From Paludibacter sp. 47-17 (GTDB taxonomy: Bacteria; Bacteroidota; Bacteroidia; Bacteroidales; Paludibacteraceae), in contig MKVT01000029.1 in the NCBI GenBank assembly GCA_001898935.1, positions 1 through 64,000 on the forward strand: a stretch of 64,000 bases of DNA, read 5' to 3'. Of the stretch, positions 28,201-37,609 are shown piece by piece; position 1 is the first letter of the stretch, and the number at the start of each line of letters is the position of its first letter. The position numbers and the translations under genes are program-made. The notes beneath the pieces were generated by a model that saw nothing but the letters and a program-made list of their open reading frames with translations, made no database searches and was not told the origin of the DNA.

Positions 28201-28327
28201 AACCAAGCAATACCTGTAGTAATATTTAACATATGTATAAATGTCAGTGTATCAGTGTTATATGGCTTATTAAAGAAATAATTCGCTAATTAATAAAGAA
28301 ATATTTCTTTAATTAAAAGAAATGCAT

Positions 28328-28335
28328 TATCTTTG
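28328..28335 (+). promoter_or_regulatory. -7 box (TATCTTTG) of the carboxylase gene
   Basis: TATCTTTG fits TAnnTTTG, 47 bases upstream of the ATG at 28382. Directly upstream lies an A+T-rich palindromic stretch (taaagaaatatttcttta, about 28284-28311). Confidence 0.55.
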
Positions 28336-28381
28336 TACCGTGAATTCAACCATACACAATACGAAAAATCGTTTTAAAGAA

Positions 28382-30157
28382 ATGAAAGAAATTAAATTCA
28401 GTCTCGTTTATCGCGACATGTGGCAGTCATCGGGTAAATATGTACCTAAGAAAGAAATGTTGGAAAAAATAGCTCCTCTTATTATCGAGATGGGTTGTTT
28501 CAGCCGCGTGGAAACCAATGGAGGCGCATCGGAACAGGTAAACCTTCTGTTTGGAGAAAACCCCAACGAATCGGTGCGTGCTTTCACAAAACCATTCAAC
28601 GAGGTTGGAATTAAAACGCATATGCTCGACCGCGGTTTGAACGGTTTGCGCATGAATCCCGTACCGGCTGATGTACGCCGGCTGATGTACAAGGTAAAAC
28701 ATGCCCAGGGGGTCGATATTACGCGTATCTTTTGTGGATTGAACGATGTTCGGAATATTATACCTTCCATCAAATGGGCAAAGGAAGCGGGGATGATTCC
28801 TCAGGCTACCATGTGTATTACCAGTTCGGAAGTACATACGGCCGAATACTATATCAATATGTCGGAAGAGCTTATCGCGGCCGGCGCCGAAGAAATCTGT
28901 CTGAAGGACATGGCCGGTGTAGGACGTCCGGTGTTGCTGGGTAATATTGTTCGCGCAATTAAAACCAATCACCCTGAAATCATCGTTCAGTATCATGGTC
29001 ACTCGGGTCCGGGTTTCTCGATGGCTTCGATGCTTGAAGTTGCCAAGGCCGGTGCCGATATTCTGGATGTGGCCATGGAGCCGCTGTCGTGGGGTATGGT
29101 TCATCCCGATGTGATTTCGGTGCAGGCGATGTTGAAGGATGCCGGTTTCAAGGTTCCTGAAATCAACATGAACGCTTACATGAAAGCGCGCAAGATGACT
29201 CAAAGCTTTATTGACGATTATCTGGGATATTTCATCGACGATCGCAACAAGCTTATGACGTCGTTACTTGTGGGTTGCGGACTTCCCGGTGGTATGATGG
29301 GTTCGCTCATGGCCGACCTGAAGGGCGTTCATGCTGCTATTAATTCGTTCCTCAAATCGAAAGCTCAGTCTGAGATTTCGGAGGATGAACTGCTGGTTCA
29401 GTTGTTTGAGGAGGTGAAATATATCTGGCCGAAGCTGGGATTCCCCCCGTTGGTAACTCCATTCAGCCAGTATGTTAAAAATATTGCCTTGATGAATGTG
29501 ATGAACATGACCATGGGTAAAGGCCGTTGGCAGGCTATCGACCGTAATAGCTGGGATATGATTCTGGGTAAAGCTGGTAAGTTGCCGGGAGCATTGGATC
29601 CGGAAATTATCGAGTTGGCAAAGAAAAATAATTACGAATTCTTCGAAGGTAATCCTCAGGATAATTATCCCGACGAGTTGCCGAAATATATCGAGGAAAT
29701 GAAGAAAAACGGCTGGAGCCGGGGTAAGGACGACGAAGAATTGTTTGAGTTTGCGATGCATGATAAGCAATACCGCGATTTCAAATCGGGCGAAGCAAAA
29801 CGCAGGTTCGAACAGGAGCTCGAAACCGCCATCCGTACGAAATATGCGAAACACAATCTGAGCTTACCCGAGATCCGTAAAATCATGTATCCCGATGCCG
29901 AACCGGTTACTGCAACCGCTACCGGTAAGATTTTGTGGGAACTTGATTTCCTCGACCGTTCAATCGAACCTACGTATGGTACATTGATCAACGAAAACGA
30001 TATGTTGTATGCTATCCAGACTCGTTATGGTGTCGAAGCTGTAAAAGGAATTGGTAATGCCCGTATTATTTCGGTAGCGAAAAAACAGGGCGATATTGTA
30101 AACAAAGGCGATACGATCTGCTACATTGAACGGGTGAAAACACCGTCGGTCAACTGA
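28382..30157 (+). CDS. Oxaloacetate decarboxylase/pyruvate carboxylase subunit B-like protein
   Basis: 591 residues from ATG 28382 (MKEIKFSLVYRDMWQSSGK). The carboxyltransferase TIM barrel (METNGG-type segment VETNGGASEQ, LKDMAGVG, YHGHSGPG, ILDVAMEPLSWG) is followed by the PYC_OADA helical domain (GCGLPGGMMGSLMADLKG, PPLVTPFSQYVKN) and a C-terminal biotinyl-like hairpin. The last domain has QTRYGVEAVKGIGNARIISV where a biotin acceptor would show MKM, so biotinylation is doubtful. Expected role: carboxyl transfer between pyruvate and oxaloacetate in the C4 branch that ends in fumarate reduction. A separate promoter and hairpin flank the gene. Confidence 0.88.
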   Translation: MKEIKFSLVYRDMWQSSGKYVPKKEMLEKIAPLIIEMGCFSRVETNGGASEQVNLLFGENPNESVRAFTKPFNEVGIKTHMLDRGLNGLRMNPVPADVRRLMYKVKHAQGVDITRIFCGLNDVRNIIPSIKWAKEAGMIPQATMCITSSEVHTAEYYINMSEELIAAGAEEICLKDMAGVGRPVLLGNIVRAIKTNHPEIIVQYHGHSGPGFSMASMLEVAKAGADILDVAMEPLSWGMVHPDVISVQAMLKDAGFKVPEINMNAYMKARKMTQSFIDDYLGYFIDDRNKLMTSLLVGCGLPGGMMGSLMADLKGVHAAINSFLKSKAQSEISEDELLVQLFEEVKYIWPKLGFPPLVTPFSQYVKNIALMNVMNMTMGKGRWQAIDRNSWDMILGKAGKLPGALDPEIIELAKKNNYEFFEGNPQDNYPDELPKYIEEMKKNGWSRGKDDEELFEFAMHDKQYRDFKSGEAKRRFEQELETAIRTKYAKHNLSLPEIRKIMYPDAEPVTATATGKILWELDFLDRSIEPTYGTLINENDMLYAIQTRYGVEAVKGIGNARIISVAKKQGDIVNKGDTICYIERVKTPSVN

Positions 30158-30177
30158 TTGTTGGAATGCTAACTATA

Positions 30178-30221
30178 ACGTGGGGTTGAAAATGCTGATA
30201 CAGCATCTTTCAACCCCACGT
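30178..30221. terminator. Long hairpin between convergent carboxylase and purA genes
   Basis: Perfect 14-base arms ACGTGGGGTTGAAA (30178-30191) and TTTCAACCCCACGT (30208-30221), with a nested ATGCTG/CAGCAT stem inside. The T-run is weak, but the position between convergent genes suggests bidirectional termination. Confidence 0.8.
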
Positions 30222-30247
30222 CGTTTATAAGGGATGATAATGAATAA

Positions 30248-31513
30248 TTATCGTTGAATTGTCTGTGCTCTGTCGGGGCCTACCGATACGATCGTGATGG
30301 GTACTTCCAGTTCTGCTTCGAGGAAATTGAGGTAGGCGTTAAATTCTTCAGGAAATTCGTTTTCAGAGCGCATCCCCGACATGTCGGTCTGCCATCCGGG
30401 CAATTCGATATATACCGGTTCGATATCTCCTTCTATCGAATAGGGGAATTGTTCGGTTTCCACTCCGTCGATTTTATAAGCAACACAAGCTTTGATGGTT
30501 TCAAATGCATCCATTACGTCGCTTTTCATCATGATCAGACGGGTAACCCCGTTGATCATCACGGCGTACTTCAGCGCCACCAGGTCGATCCATCCGCAGC
30601 GGCGGGGGCGTCCGGTCACCGAACCGAATTCGTGTCCTTTATTGCGCATTTCATCGCCCGTTGCATCGAATAATTCGGTGGGGAAGGGGCCGCTTCCCAC
30701 GCGGGTGCAATAGGCCTTGAAAATACCATATACATCGCCGATGGTACGGGGAGCTACTCCGAGTCCGGTGCAAGCACCGGCGCAAATGGTATTGGACGAG
30801 GTAACAAAGGGGTACGATCCGAAGTCGATATCGAGCATAGTACCCTGTGCGCCTTCGGCGAGCACTTTCTTGCCTTCCTTTAAAGCATCGTTAATGACAT
30901 GTTCGCTGTCGATCAACTCAAATTTACGGATGGTTTCAATTCCCTCCATCCATTCTTTTTCCAGTGCTGCGAGTTCGTAGCTGAAGTTGTATTGTTCCAG
31001 TATTTCTTTGTGTCGCTGGATGGCAATGGCATATTTTTGATCGAAATTATGCAGAATGTCGCCGACACGCAGCCCGTTGCGGCTTATTTTATCGGAATAA
31101 GCCGGCCCTATACCTTTGCCGGTAGTGCCGATTTTGCTTTCTCCTTTTGCACTCTCGTAGGCCTGGTCGAGCAAACGGTGAGTAGGAAGTATCAAATGTG
31201 CTTTTTTTGATATTTTAAGTCGTTTGGTAAGCGGGTGCCCGGTTTTTTCGAGCGCTTCCACTTCAGCTTTGAACAGGGCAGGGTCGAGCACTACGCCGTT
31301 GCCGATAATATTGATTTTATCGCCCTGGAAAATACCCGACGGAATAGAACGAAGTACATATTTTTCGCCGTTAAATTCCAGGGTGTGACCAGCGTTGGGT
31401 CCGCCCTGAAAACGGGTTACCATGTCGTAACGGGGTGTAAGCACATCCACAACCTTTCCTTTGCCTTCGTCGCCCCACTGGAGGCCCAGCAGCACATCTA
31501 CTTTCTTGCTCAT
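30248..31513 (-). CDS. purA: Adenylosuccinate synthetase PurA
   Basis: 421 residues from the ATG at 31513 (MSKKVDVLLG); the longer frame is the tail of fur. The GTP-binding GDEGKGK loop is at 14-20, with GGPNAGHT, GTTGKGIGPAYSDK and the C-terminal TGRPRRCGWIDLV motif all present. It converts IMP and aspartate to adenylosuccinate using GTP, in the cytoplasm. The start overlaps the fur stop by ATGA, so the two genes are cotranslated. Confidence 0.97.
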   Translation of the reverse strand: MSKKVDVLLGLQWGDEGKGKVVDVLTPRYDMVTRFQGGPNAGHTLEFNGEKYVLRSIPSGIFQGDKINIIGNGVVLDPALFKAEVEALEKTGHPLTKRLKISKKAHLILPTHRLLDQAYESAKGESKIGTTGKGIGPAYSDKISRNGLRVGDILHNFDQKYAIAIQRHKEILEQYNFSYELAALEKEWMEGIETIRKFELIDSEHVINDALKEGKKVLAEGAQGTMLDIDFGSYPFVTSSNTICAGACTGLGVAPRTIGDVYGIFKAYCTRVGSGPFPTELFDATGDEMRNKGHEFGSVTGRPRRCGWIDLVALKYAVMINGVTRLIMMKSDVMDAFETIKACVAYKIDGVETEQFPYSIEGDIEPVYIELPGWQTDMSGMRSENEFPEEFNAYLNFLEAELEVPITIVSVGPDRAQTIQR

Positions 31514-31977
31514 ATACTCTTTTTTATCTGTTTTTTCTTTTTCTGACACTTTTTGCATACCCCATAAATGTAAAGCGAATAATGGGTGCTTTCAAAATTA
31601 GCGAATTCTTTGGCCTTGATGGCCATCAGGATTTTTTTATCGGTAAATTCCTTGATGCGGCCACACACCGTGCACACCGAATGATTGTGCATCGACGAAC
31701 CGAGGGCTTTCTCATATTGGGCAGGCTGCCCATCGAATTGGTGCTTCACGATCAAGGCAGCATCGTGAAGTAAATCCAGGGTGTTGTACACTGTTGCCAG
31801 ACTTACGCGATATTCATGCTGCATTTGCTCGTAGAGTTCTTCGGCATTGAAGTGTCCATCGATGCCATATATCTTTTCAAGTATCGCGAAACGTTCCGGA
31901 GTTTTCCGGTGTTTGTGGCGAATAAGATATTCGGTGAATAACTCGATAGGTGACGGCTGTACTGGTTCTTCTTTCAT
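31510..31977 (-). CDS. Fur/PerR-family metalloregulator
   Basis: 155 residues. The winged-helix DNA-binding half (HRKTPERFAILEKIY, FNAEELYEQM, VSLATVYNTLDLL) is followed by the metal-binding half with HNHSVCTVCG and GVCKKCQ, the two CxxC pairs of the structural zinc site. Which metal or peroxide signal it senses cannot be told. It overlaps purA by four bases. No binding site was recognised in the window. Confidence 0.9.
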   Translation of the reverse strand: MKEEPVQPSPIELFTEYLIRHKHRKTPERFAILEKIYGIDGHFNAEELYEQMQHEYRVSLATVYNTLDLLHDAALIVKHQFDGQPAQYEKALGSSMHNHSVCTVCGRIKEFTDKKILMAIKAKEFANFESTHYSLYIYGVCKKCQKKKKQIKKSI

Positions 31978-32012
31978 GTATGTTTCAAAAAACTCACAAA
32001 GGTAATTATTTT

Positions 32013-32717
32013 TCAGCTATTATCCTGCTCATATCCTAAAAAAATGAGCTCGTTGGAGACGAACTTCCGGATGACAAGTAAACCTTTCCATTCATTTTCA
32101 GAGGCTTCCGGGATTTGTTGTCGAATGGCGAGAGCGGTGTCCCGGTCGATACGTGTGAAACGTGCCAGGCAGGTTGCTATGGTCTTAATCAGGTAGCTAT
32201 CGGTGGAGCAGGCCAGCTCCAGTCCGCGTCGGGTGACTTCGGCCACTTGCGCTTTCGTCATCGTGGTGCTTACCCTAAGGGCCAATGTGAAACCAACAGA
32301 TTGCACATGGGCTTTCTCGGCATGGATGCATTCCAATGCGAACGCAGCTGCATAAGGCAGGTGCTGGAATAAATTCATGGTGGTCTGCTCGATTAGTTCC
32401 AGATTGGTGCATTCGGCGCTCCATGTACGGGCTTTTCCCTCGGGAAAGGAAGAAGCGGGAGCCAGCATCGAGGCCAGAATCATGGTTTCACGTATTCCCA
32501 GCAGCCACAGGCGGTCGGCCAGGGCCTGCCCCGGCTCGAAGTCGCGGGCGATCTCCTTCAACCGGAGGGTGGTCACTCCGTAATTTTTCTTGTAACCGAT
32601 GCCGCGGTCTTTCATCGAGTCGGCAACCACACCGTTCATCGATAACCGGACGGCTTTCTGTATACGCGCCAGTTGCTCGTCGAGTTCTGGGGTAGTAAAT
32701 AAAAAAACAGGTTTCAT
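32013..32717 (-). CDS. HEAT-like repeat protein, DNA alkylation repair (AlkD) superfamily
   Basis: 234 residues, all helical, arranged as paired helices (MKDRGIGYKKNYGVTTLRLK; LADRLWLLGIRETMILASML; YLIKTIATCLARF). This matches the Bacteroidota branch of the AlkD/DNA alkylation repair HEAT-repeat superfamily. AlkD proteins excise bulky or alkylated bases by backbone capture; this branch is poorly studied, so repair is only likely. It precedes the tRNA-His gene divergently. Confidence 0.65.
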   Translation of the reverse strand: MKPVFLFTTPELDEQLARIQKAVRLSMNGVVADSMKDRGIGYKKNYGVTTLRLKEIARDFEPGQALADRLWLLGIRETMILASMLAPASSFPEGKARTWSAECTNLELIEQTTMNLFQHLPYAAAFALECIHAEKAHVQSVGFTLALRVSTTMTKAQVAEVTRRGLELACSTDSYLIKTIATCLARFTRIDRDTALAIRQQIPEASENEWKGLLVIRKFVSNELIFLGYEQDNS

Positions 32718-32807
32718 TATTTTGTTATCTGTTTGAAATTCTGGTAGTTAAAAAAATATTTCTTTTTTTGTCGAAATCGCTTGTAAAATTCTGCTGGCTG
32801 TATTATC

Positions 32808-32815
32808 TTTGCAGC
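32808..32815 (+). promoter_or_regulatory. -7 box (TATCTTTG) of tRNA-His
   Basis: tattaTCTTTGcagc supplies TATCTTTG-type sequence about 10-16 bases before the tRNA, and a TTTG-like element lies in the T-rich stretch around 32762-32770. Confidence 0.5.
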
Positions 32816-32823
32816 TCGAAAAT

Positions 32824-32899
<76 letters not shown>

Positions 32900-32904
32900 C
32901 TGAG

Positions 32905-32956
32905 TAGCGACGGATTTCATAAGAGGCACAGCCTGAGAAATCTGTCGCTATTTTTA
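32905..32956 (+). terminator. Terminator after tRNA-His
   Basis: Arms TAGCGACGGATTTC (32905-32918) and GAAATCTGTCGCTA (32937-32950), one G-U pair, followed by TTTTT. Confidence 0.85.
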
Positions 32957-33064
32957 TGCCCTTTTCTTTCATTTTGTAAGTGTTCCGAATCATAAAGTTT
33001 TCAGTTGACAAAAATAACCAAAAGCCTTTGATACACAAATAGTGCAATATTACGGAAAAAGTAT

Positions 33065-33072
33065 TAATTTTG
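33065..33072 (+). promoter_or_regulatory. -7 box (TAATTTTG) of lysC-lysA
   Basis: TAATTTTG fits TAnnTTTG and lies 37 bases before the lysC ATG at 33109. Confidence 0.45.
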
Positions 33073-33108
33073 CAGACTGAACATTTTATAATTAAACAAT
33101 ATACAGAG

Positions 33109-34419
33109 ATGAAAGTACTCAAATTTGGCGGAACATCCGTAGGTTCTGCCGCCCGTATCAAGGAAGTTGCAAAGCTGATTTGCGATGGTGAACACAAAAT
33201 TGTCGTATTGTCGGCCATGTCGGGTACTACCAACAGCCTGGTTGAGATTGCCGATTATTATTATAAAAACAATGCTTCGGGTGCTATCGAACGGGTAAAC
33301 GCGTTGGAGCAGAAGTATTATGACGTGATTGACGAATTGTATGCCGAGGAAACCTATAAGTCGGCAGCTGCTGCGTTGATTTCCAAGCATTTTGAGTACC
33401 TGCGTACTTTTGCTAATTCGGTGTTTACCATTTTCGAAGAAAAAGCTATTCTGGCTCAGGGAGAGCTCATCTCTACAGGAATGTTCCAGATTTACCTGGA
33501 AGAAAAAGGCGAGAATTCGGTGCTGTTGCCGGCGTTGGATTTTATGCGCATCGATAAAAATTCGGAACCCGATACTGCTTTTATTGCCGAAAACATGGCC
33601 AAGCAGCTGGAAATGAATCCGGGTAAAACGTATTATATTACGCAGGGGTATATTTGTCGTAATTTTTACGGCGAAATCGATAACCTCCAGCGCGGTGGAA
33701 GCGATTATACTGCATCGCTGATCGGTGCAGCCATCAAAGCAAAGGAAATCCAGATATGGACCGATATCGACGGGATGCATAACAACGATCCCCGGTTCGT
33801 GGAAGGGACCCGTCCGGTACCCTATCTCAATTTTGAAGAAGCAGCCGAGTTGGCATATTTTGGCGCTAAAATTCTTCATCCTACCTGTATTTTACCTGCC
33901 AAACTCAATAATATCCCGGTTCGTTTGCTGAACACGATGGAGCCTTCTGCTCCCGGCACTTTAATTTCGCTCAAAAGCAACAAGCAGGCTATTCAGGCGG
34001 TGGCGGCCAAAGAGGGGATTACGGCTATCAAAATCAAATCGGGCCGTATGCTGCTGGCCTATGGTTTCCTGCGTAAGGTATTCGAGATTTTTGAATCGTA
34101 CCAGACTCCGATCGACATGGTTACAACGTCCGAGGTGGGAGTGTCGGTTACCATCGACAATACTAAAAACCTCGACGAGATTGTCGATAACCTGAAAAAG
34201 CTGGGGACTGTTACGGTGGATCGCGATCAGGTAATTATTTGTGTGGTGGGCGATCTTCAGCCCGAAAATATTGGTTTCCAGTCGAGAGCGGTGAATGCCA
34301 TGCGCAACATCCCGGTTCGTATGATCTCGTTTGGCGGCAGTAATTATAATGTGTCGTTCCTGATTCGTGCCGAGGACAAAAAGGCTGCCTTGCAGGCCCT
34401 TAGCACCGAACTTTTCTGA
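33109..34419 (+). CDS. lysC: Aspartate kinase (monofunctional)
   Basis: 436 residues from ATG 33109 (MKVLKFGGTSVG); the KFGGTSVG phosphate loop follows directly. The kinase domain (LQRGGSDYTASLIGAA, IWTDIDGMHNNDPR, ELAYFGAKILHPT) spans about 1-285, and two ACT domains follow (ITAIKIKSGRM, VEVSVTID-type VGVSVTIDNT). It phosphorylates aspartate as the first step to lysine, methionine and threonine. lysA follows by 15 bp, so this copy is likely devoted to lysine/diaminopimelate. Confidence 0.95.
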   Translation: MKVLKFGGTSVGSAARIKEVAKLICDGEHKIVVLSAMSGTTNSLVEIADYYYKNNASGAIERVNALEQKYYDVIDELYAEETYKSAAAALISKHFEYLRTFANSVFTIFEEKAILAQGELISTGMFQIYLEEKGENSVLLPALDFMRIDKNSEPDTAFIAENMAKQLEMNPGKTYYITQGYICRNFYGEIDNLQRGGSDYTASLIGAAIKAKEIQIWTDIDGMHNNDPRFVEGTRPVPYLNFEEAAELAYFGAKILHPTCILPAKLNNIPVRLLNTMEPSAPGTLISLKSNKQAIQAVAAKEGITAIKIKSGRMLLAYGFLRKVFEIFESYQTPIDMVTTSEVGVSVTIDNTKNLDEIVDNLKKLGTVTVDRDQVIICVVGDLQPENIGFQSRAVNAMRNIPVRMISFGGSNYNVSFLIRAEDKKAALQALSTELF

Positions 34420-34434
34420 TTTATAGAATACAAG

Positions 34435-35595
34435 ATGATAAAAGCGAACTATCCTGTCGATCAATTTGCGGAGCTGCGTACTCCGTTTTATTACTACGAT
34501 CTCGAAGTATTGCGGGCTACCCTGCAGGAAATTATTAAACAAACCAGCGGCGATCCGTTCGAAGTGCATTATGCGCTGAAAGCCAATGTTAATCCGCAGG
34601 TGCTTGCTGCTGTTCGTGAGGCTGGCCTCGGCGCCGACTGTGTAAGCGGCGGAGAAGTGCAGGCTGCTCTGGATGCGGGTATTCCGGCCTCAAAAGTGGT
34701 GTTTGCCGGAGTAGGGAAGGCCGATTGGGAAATTAACCTGGGGCTCGATAATGATATTTTCTGCTTCAATGTGGAGTCGATTCCCGAATTGGAGGTAATC
34801 AATGAGCTGGCCGATGCTAAAGGTAAAACAGCCAGCGTGGCTCTGCGTATCAATCCGAATGTGAGTGCCAATACCCATCATTATATTACCACCGGATTGA
34901 ACGAGAATAAGTTTGGAATCAATCTGTCGGAACTCGATAAAGTGACTACCATCGTGAAAGGCTTTTCGAATATCCGTCTGGTGGGTGTACATTTTCATAT
35001 CGGCTCTCAAATTACCGACCTGGCGCCCTTTCAGGATTTATGTGTGCGGGTAAACGAGATTCAGGATTATTTTGAATCGCAGGGTATAAAGCTCGAAAAT
35101 GTAAATGTGGGAGGAGGATTAGGGATTAACTACGAGCATCCCAATCATTTCCCGATTCCCGAATTCGAAGCTTATTTCAAGATCTTCCGTGAGCATCTCA
35201 CGCTCCGTCCGGGTCAGAAATTACATTTTGAACTGGGGCGTGCAGTGGTTGCCCAGTGTGGCAGCCTGATTTCGCGGGTGCTTTATGTAAAGGAGGGCAC
35301 TTCGAAAAATTTTGCGATTCTCGATGCGGGTTTTACCGAACTGATCCGTCCGGCCCTTTACCAGGCGTATCACCGGATCGAAAATCTGAGTTCCGATCGT
35401 GTCGAAGAAGAGTACGACGTGGTGGGGCCGATCTGCGAATCGTCGGATGTGTTTGCAAAGGGTTACAGTATGAACGCGACGAAACGGGGCGATCTTATAG
35501 CTCTTCGATCGGCCGGCGCTTATGGCGAAATTATGGCATCGCAGTATAATTTAAGGGCATTGCCTAAAGCCTATACATCGGATGAGTTAAGATAA
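34435..35595 (+). CDS. lysA: Diaminopimelate decarboxylase
   Basis: 386 residues, a fold III PLP enzyme. Seen are the PLP-lysine strand (VHYALKANVNP, Lys at about 45), HIGSQI, the glycine loop NVGGGLGINY, the ExGR-type FELGRAVVA, and CESSDVFAKG with the active-site Cys. It turns meso-diaminopimelate into lysine in the cytoplasm. It is the second gene after lysC. Confidence 0.95.
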   Translation: MIKANYPVDQFAELRTPFYYYDLEVLRATLQEIIKQTSGDPFEVHYALKANVNPQVLAAVREAGLGADCVSGGEVQAALDAGIPASKVVFAGVGKADWEINLGLDNDIFCFNVESIPELEVINELADAKGKTASVALRINPNVSANTHHYITTGLNENKFGINLSELDKVTTIVKGFSNIRLVGVHFHIGSQITDLAPFQDLCVRVNEIQDYFESQGIKLENVNVGGGLGINYEHPNHFPIPEFEAYFKIFREHLTLRPGQKLHFELGRAVVAQCGSLISRVLYVKEGTSKNFAILDAGFTELIRPALYQAYHRIENLSSDRVEEEYDVVGPICESSDVFAKGYSMNATKRGDLIALRSAGAYGEIMASQYNLRALPKAYTSDELR

Positions 35596-35991
35596 AATAA
35601 AATACTGCCCGTCGTCGGGTATATAAAAAGTGAAACCGGTTTAGACATGCTTGTCTAAGCCGGTTTCGTTGTTCTGCAACAAATAAAAAAATTCATAGAT
35701 TAAGAAATATCGTGTCGCATTGGATGTAAATTACAGAAAATGGAATGATTTCGGTCGATTTACGGATCCGTCGCGGTAGAAAGCAGGCATTTGGTCGATT
35801 ATTGTATCATTTTTTTGCAAAGATAGATATTTTCTTTGATAAACAATGCATTTGATTTATAATTAATAATTATAAAATTATAATATTCTGTAGCTTAGTT
35901 GTTTATGAAACTATAAGAAAGGAGGGTTATATATAAAAATACTGTCGGAACGATGGGGGAGGGTAAGGCCGGTGGGGAGAGGAAGGGTGTG
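35596..35991. other. Intergenic region after lysA
   Basis: 396 bases between lysA and the TetR gene. It contains the lysA hairpin and then A+T-rich sequence with no gene I can support. Confidence 0.6.
35632..35667 (+). terminator. Hairpin terminator after lysA
   Basis: Arms gaaaccggtttagaca (35632-35647) and tgtctaagccggtttc (35652-35667) pair over 16 bp with one G-U pair. The T-run after it is weak. Confidence 0.75.
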
Positions 35992-36702
35992 TTATTTTTG
36001 AAACACGCACGAGGCGATGATTTCCTCGCTCACGCCTTGGGCGCGTAAGCGATCGGCTATCCGTTGATTTTCGACTTGCTGGCTGGTGTAATTAAACAAG
36101 AGCGTTGCCAGTTGTTCAATGCCGGTTTTCAGCCGTTCTTTGCCATCGCGGGTATTGAAGTCGACCCGGCAAAACAACGAACGTTTGCGATGAAGAACCA
36201 GATAGTAGATCCCCGAAATTATCGTAGCTGCTATCGGGTTGATGTCGAGATTGCTTTCTTTGAACTTCTGTTCGAGCAGTTGAATCAACGAGTCGTTGAT
36301 CATTTCGCGCAATCCGGCCGTACGACGGGTAATGGGGTTGTCGTCGGAAAGTTCCCAGATCAGTAATTGCTGCATCCCTTTGTTGTTCCACAATGCCTGG
36401 ATCAGGTTTTGCAGCACCCACTTCAAGGTATCTTCCTCGTTCAGATTCTTAGGCATTTGTTCGGCCAGGTTGGCGAGCCAGTAATCGTACTTATGGGTAT
36501 AATGGTCGAAAAGTTCATCCAGGTTGGCATAGCGGCGATAAAAAACGGCCGGTTCGATTCGAGCACGTTCAGCAACGCCGGTTAATGTTACGTTCCTGAA
36601 TCCTACTTCCTCGATCAACTCTTCAACTGCTTTCAGCACGTCACGTTCGATAGCTATTTGCGTACGTCTGGTTCTTCTTTTCTTTTCGTTTTCCTCGGAC
36701 AT
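35992..36702 (-). CDS. TetR/AcrR-family regulator
   Basis: 236 residues. The N-terminal 60 residues are a TetR HTH (VEELIEEVGFRNVTLTGVAERARIEP split over the helix-turn-helix, then AVFYRRYANLDELFDHY). The C-terminal helical part is a ligand-binding domain of unknown specificity. It is a lone minus-strand gene; the sdh operon terminator lies upstream of it, so its transcription is separate. No target genes are evident. Confidence 0.88.
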   Translation of the reverse strand: MSEENEKKRRTRRTQIAIERDVLKAVEELIEEVGFRNVTLTGVAERARIEPAVFYRRYANLDELFDHYTHKYDYWLANLAEQMPKNLNEEDTLKWVLQNLIQALWNNKGMQQLLIWELSDDNPITRRTAGLREMINDSLIQLLEQKFKESNLDINPIAATIISGIYYLVLHRKRSLFCRVDFNTRDGKERLKTGIEQLATLLFNYTSQQVENQRIADRLRAQGVSEEIIASCVFQK

Positions 36703-36786
36703 TTCACAAGTACTTAATACTTTTCAAAATAGAATCGCAAAGATAAGATTTTTTTTTAAAAATGTCCCTTATAACTATAAAAAAAG

Positions 36787-36820
36787 GGCAGGAGATAGTT
36801 TTTGCAATCTATCTCCTGCC
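36787..36820 (-). terminator. Terminator of the fumarate reductase/succinate dehydrogenase operon
   Basis: Perfect 12-base arms ggcaggagatag (36787-36798) and ctatctcctgcc (36809-36820). On the minus strand the stem is followed by CTTTTTTTAT, so it ends the sdhCAB operon. Confidence 0.9.
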
Positions 36821-36846
36821 TCTGAATAAATAAAATTAGTTAATTT

Positions 36847-37602
36847 TCAGTCCTTGATTTTGGCTGAGAGGAACTCACGGTTCAAGCGGGCGATATGCGA
36901 AATGGAAACCGATTTCGGACATTCTACCTCGCAGGCGCCTGTGTTCGAGCAGTTTCCAAATCCGAGTTCGTCCATTTTCGATACCATCGCTTTAGCCCTG
37001 CGGGCACCTTCGACGCGGCCCTGTGGCAGTAATGCCAGCTGGCTGACCTTGGCGGCTACGAAAAGCATCGCCGAGCCGTTTTTACAAGCGGCTACACAAG
37101 CTCCGCAGCCGATACACGAAGCAGCATCCATGGCTTCATCGGCATCCTCTTTCGGGATGGGGATCGCATTGGCGTCGGGAATGCCGCCCGTATTCACCGA
37201 AACGTATCCTCCCGCCTGAATAATTTTATCAAATGCGCTCCGGTCGACCATCAAATCCTTGATTACCGGGAAGCCGGCCGAACGCCAGGGTTCGATGGTA
37301 ATGGTGTCGCCATCCTTGAACCGTCGCATGTGCAACTGGCAGGTGGTTGTGTTGGCGTCGACTCCGTGAGGATGCCCGTTGATGTACAGGCTGCACATAC
37401 CGCAGATACCTTCGCGGCAGTCGTGATCGAATACTACGGGCTCTTTCCGCTCGCTCAACAGTTTCTCGTTCAGGATGTCCATCATTTCGAGGAACGAACT
37501 GTCGGTGGAAACTTTATCTAATTTGTAGGTCTCAAACTTGCCTTTTACGTTCGGACCTGCCTGACGCCATACTTTCAGCGTTATATTGATTGTTTTTTCC
37601 AT
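36847..37602 (-). CDS. sdhB: Fumarate reductase/succinate dehydrogenase iron-sulfur subunit
   Basis: 251 residues. The N-terminal 2Fe-2S ferredoxin domain has [19 protein letters not shown] and a later Cys (TTCQLHM). The C-terminal domain has [16 protein letters not shown] and [15 protein letters not shown] for the 4Fe-4S and 3Fe-4S clusters. It passes electrons between the flavoprotein and the membrane cytochrome b. It is the third gene of the operon, 7 bp after sdhA. In anaerobic Bacteroidales the complex usually works as a fumarate reductase. Confidence 0.95.
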   Translation of the reverse strand: MEKTINITLKVWRQAGPNVKGKFETYKLDKVSTDSSFLEMMDILNEKLLSERKEPVVFDHDCREGICGMCSLYINGHPHGVDANTTTCQLHMRRFKDGDTITIEPWRSAGFPVIKDLMVDRSAFDKIIQAGGYVSVNTGGIPDANAIPIPKEDADEAMDAASCIGCGACVAACKNGSAMLFVAAKVSQLALLPQGRVEGARRAKAMVSKMDELGFGNCSNTGACEVECPKSVSISHIARLNREFLSAKIKD

Positions 37603-37609
37603 TTTGTGA

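Noticed and set aside
28284-28311. A+T-rich palindrome taaagaaatatttcttta before the carboxylase gene, with a similar ttaaagaaaaaattctttaa at 40442-40461
   Set aside because: Both are low-complexity A/T sequences and similar by composition; no common regulatory target is evident.
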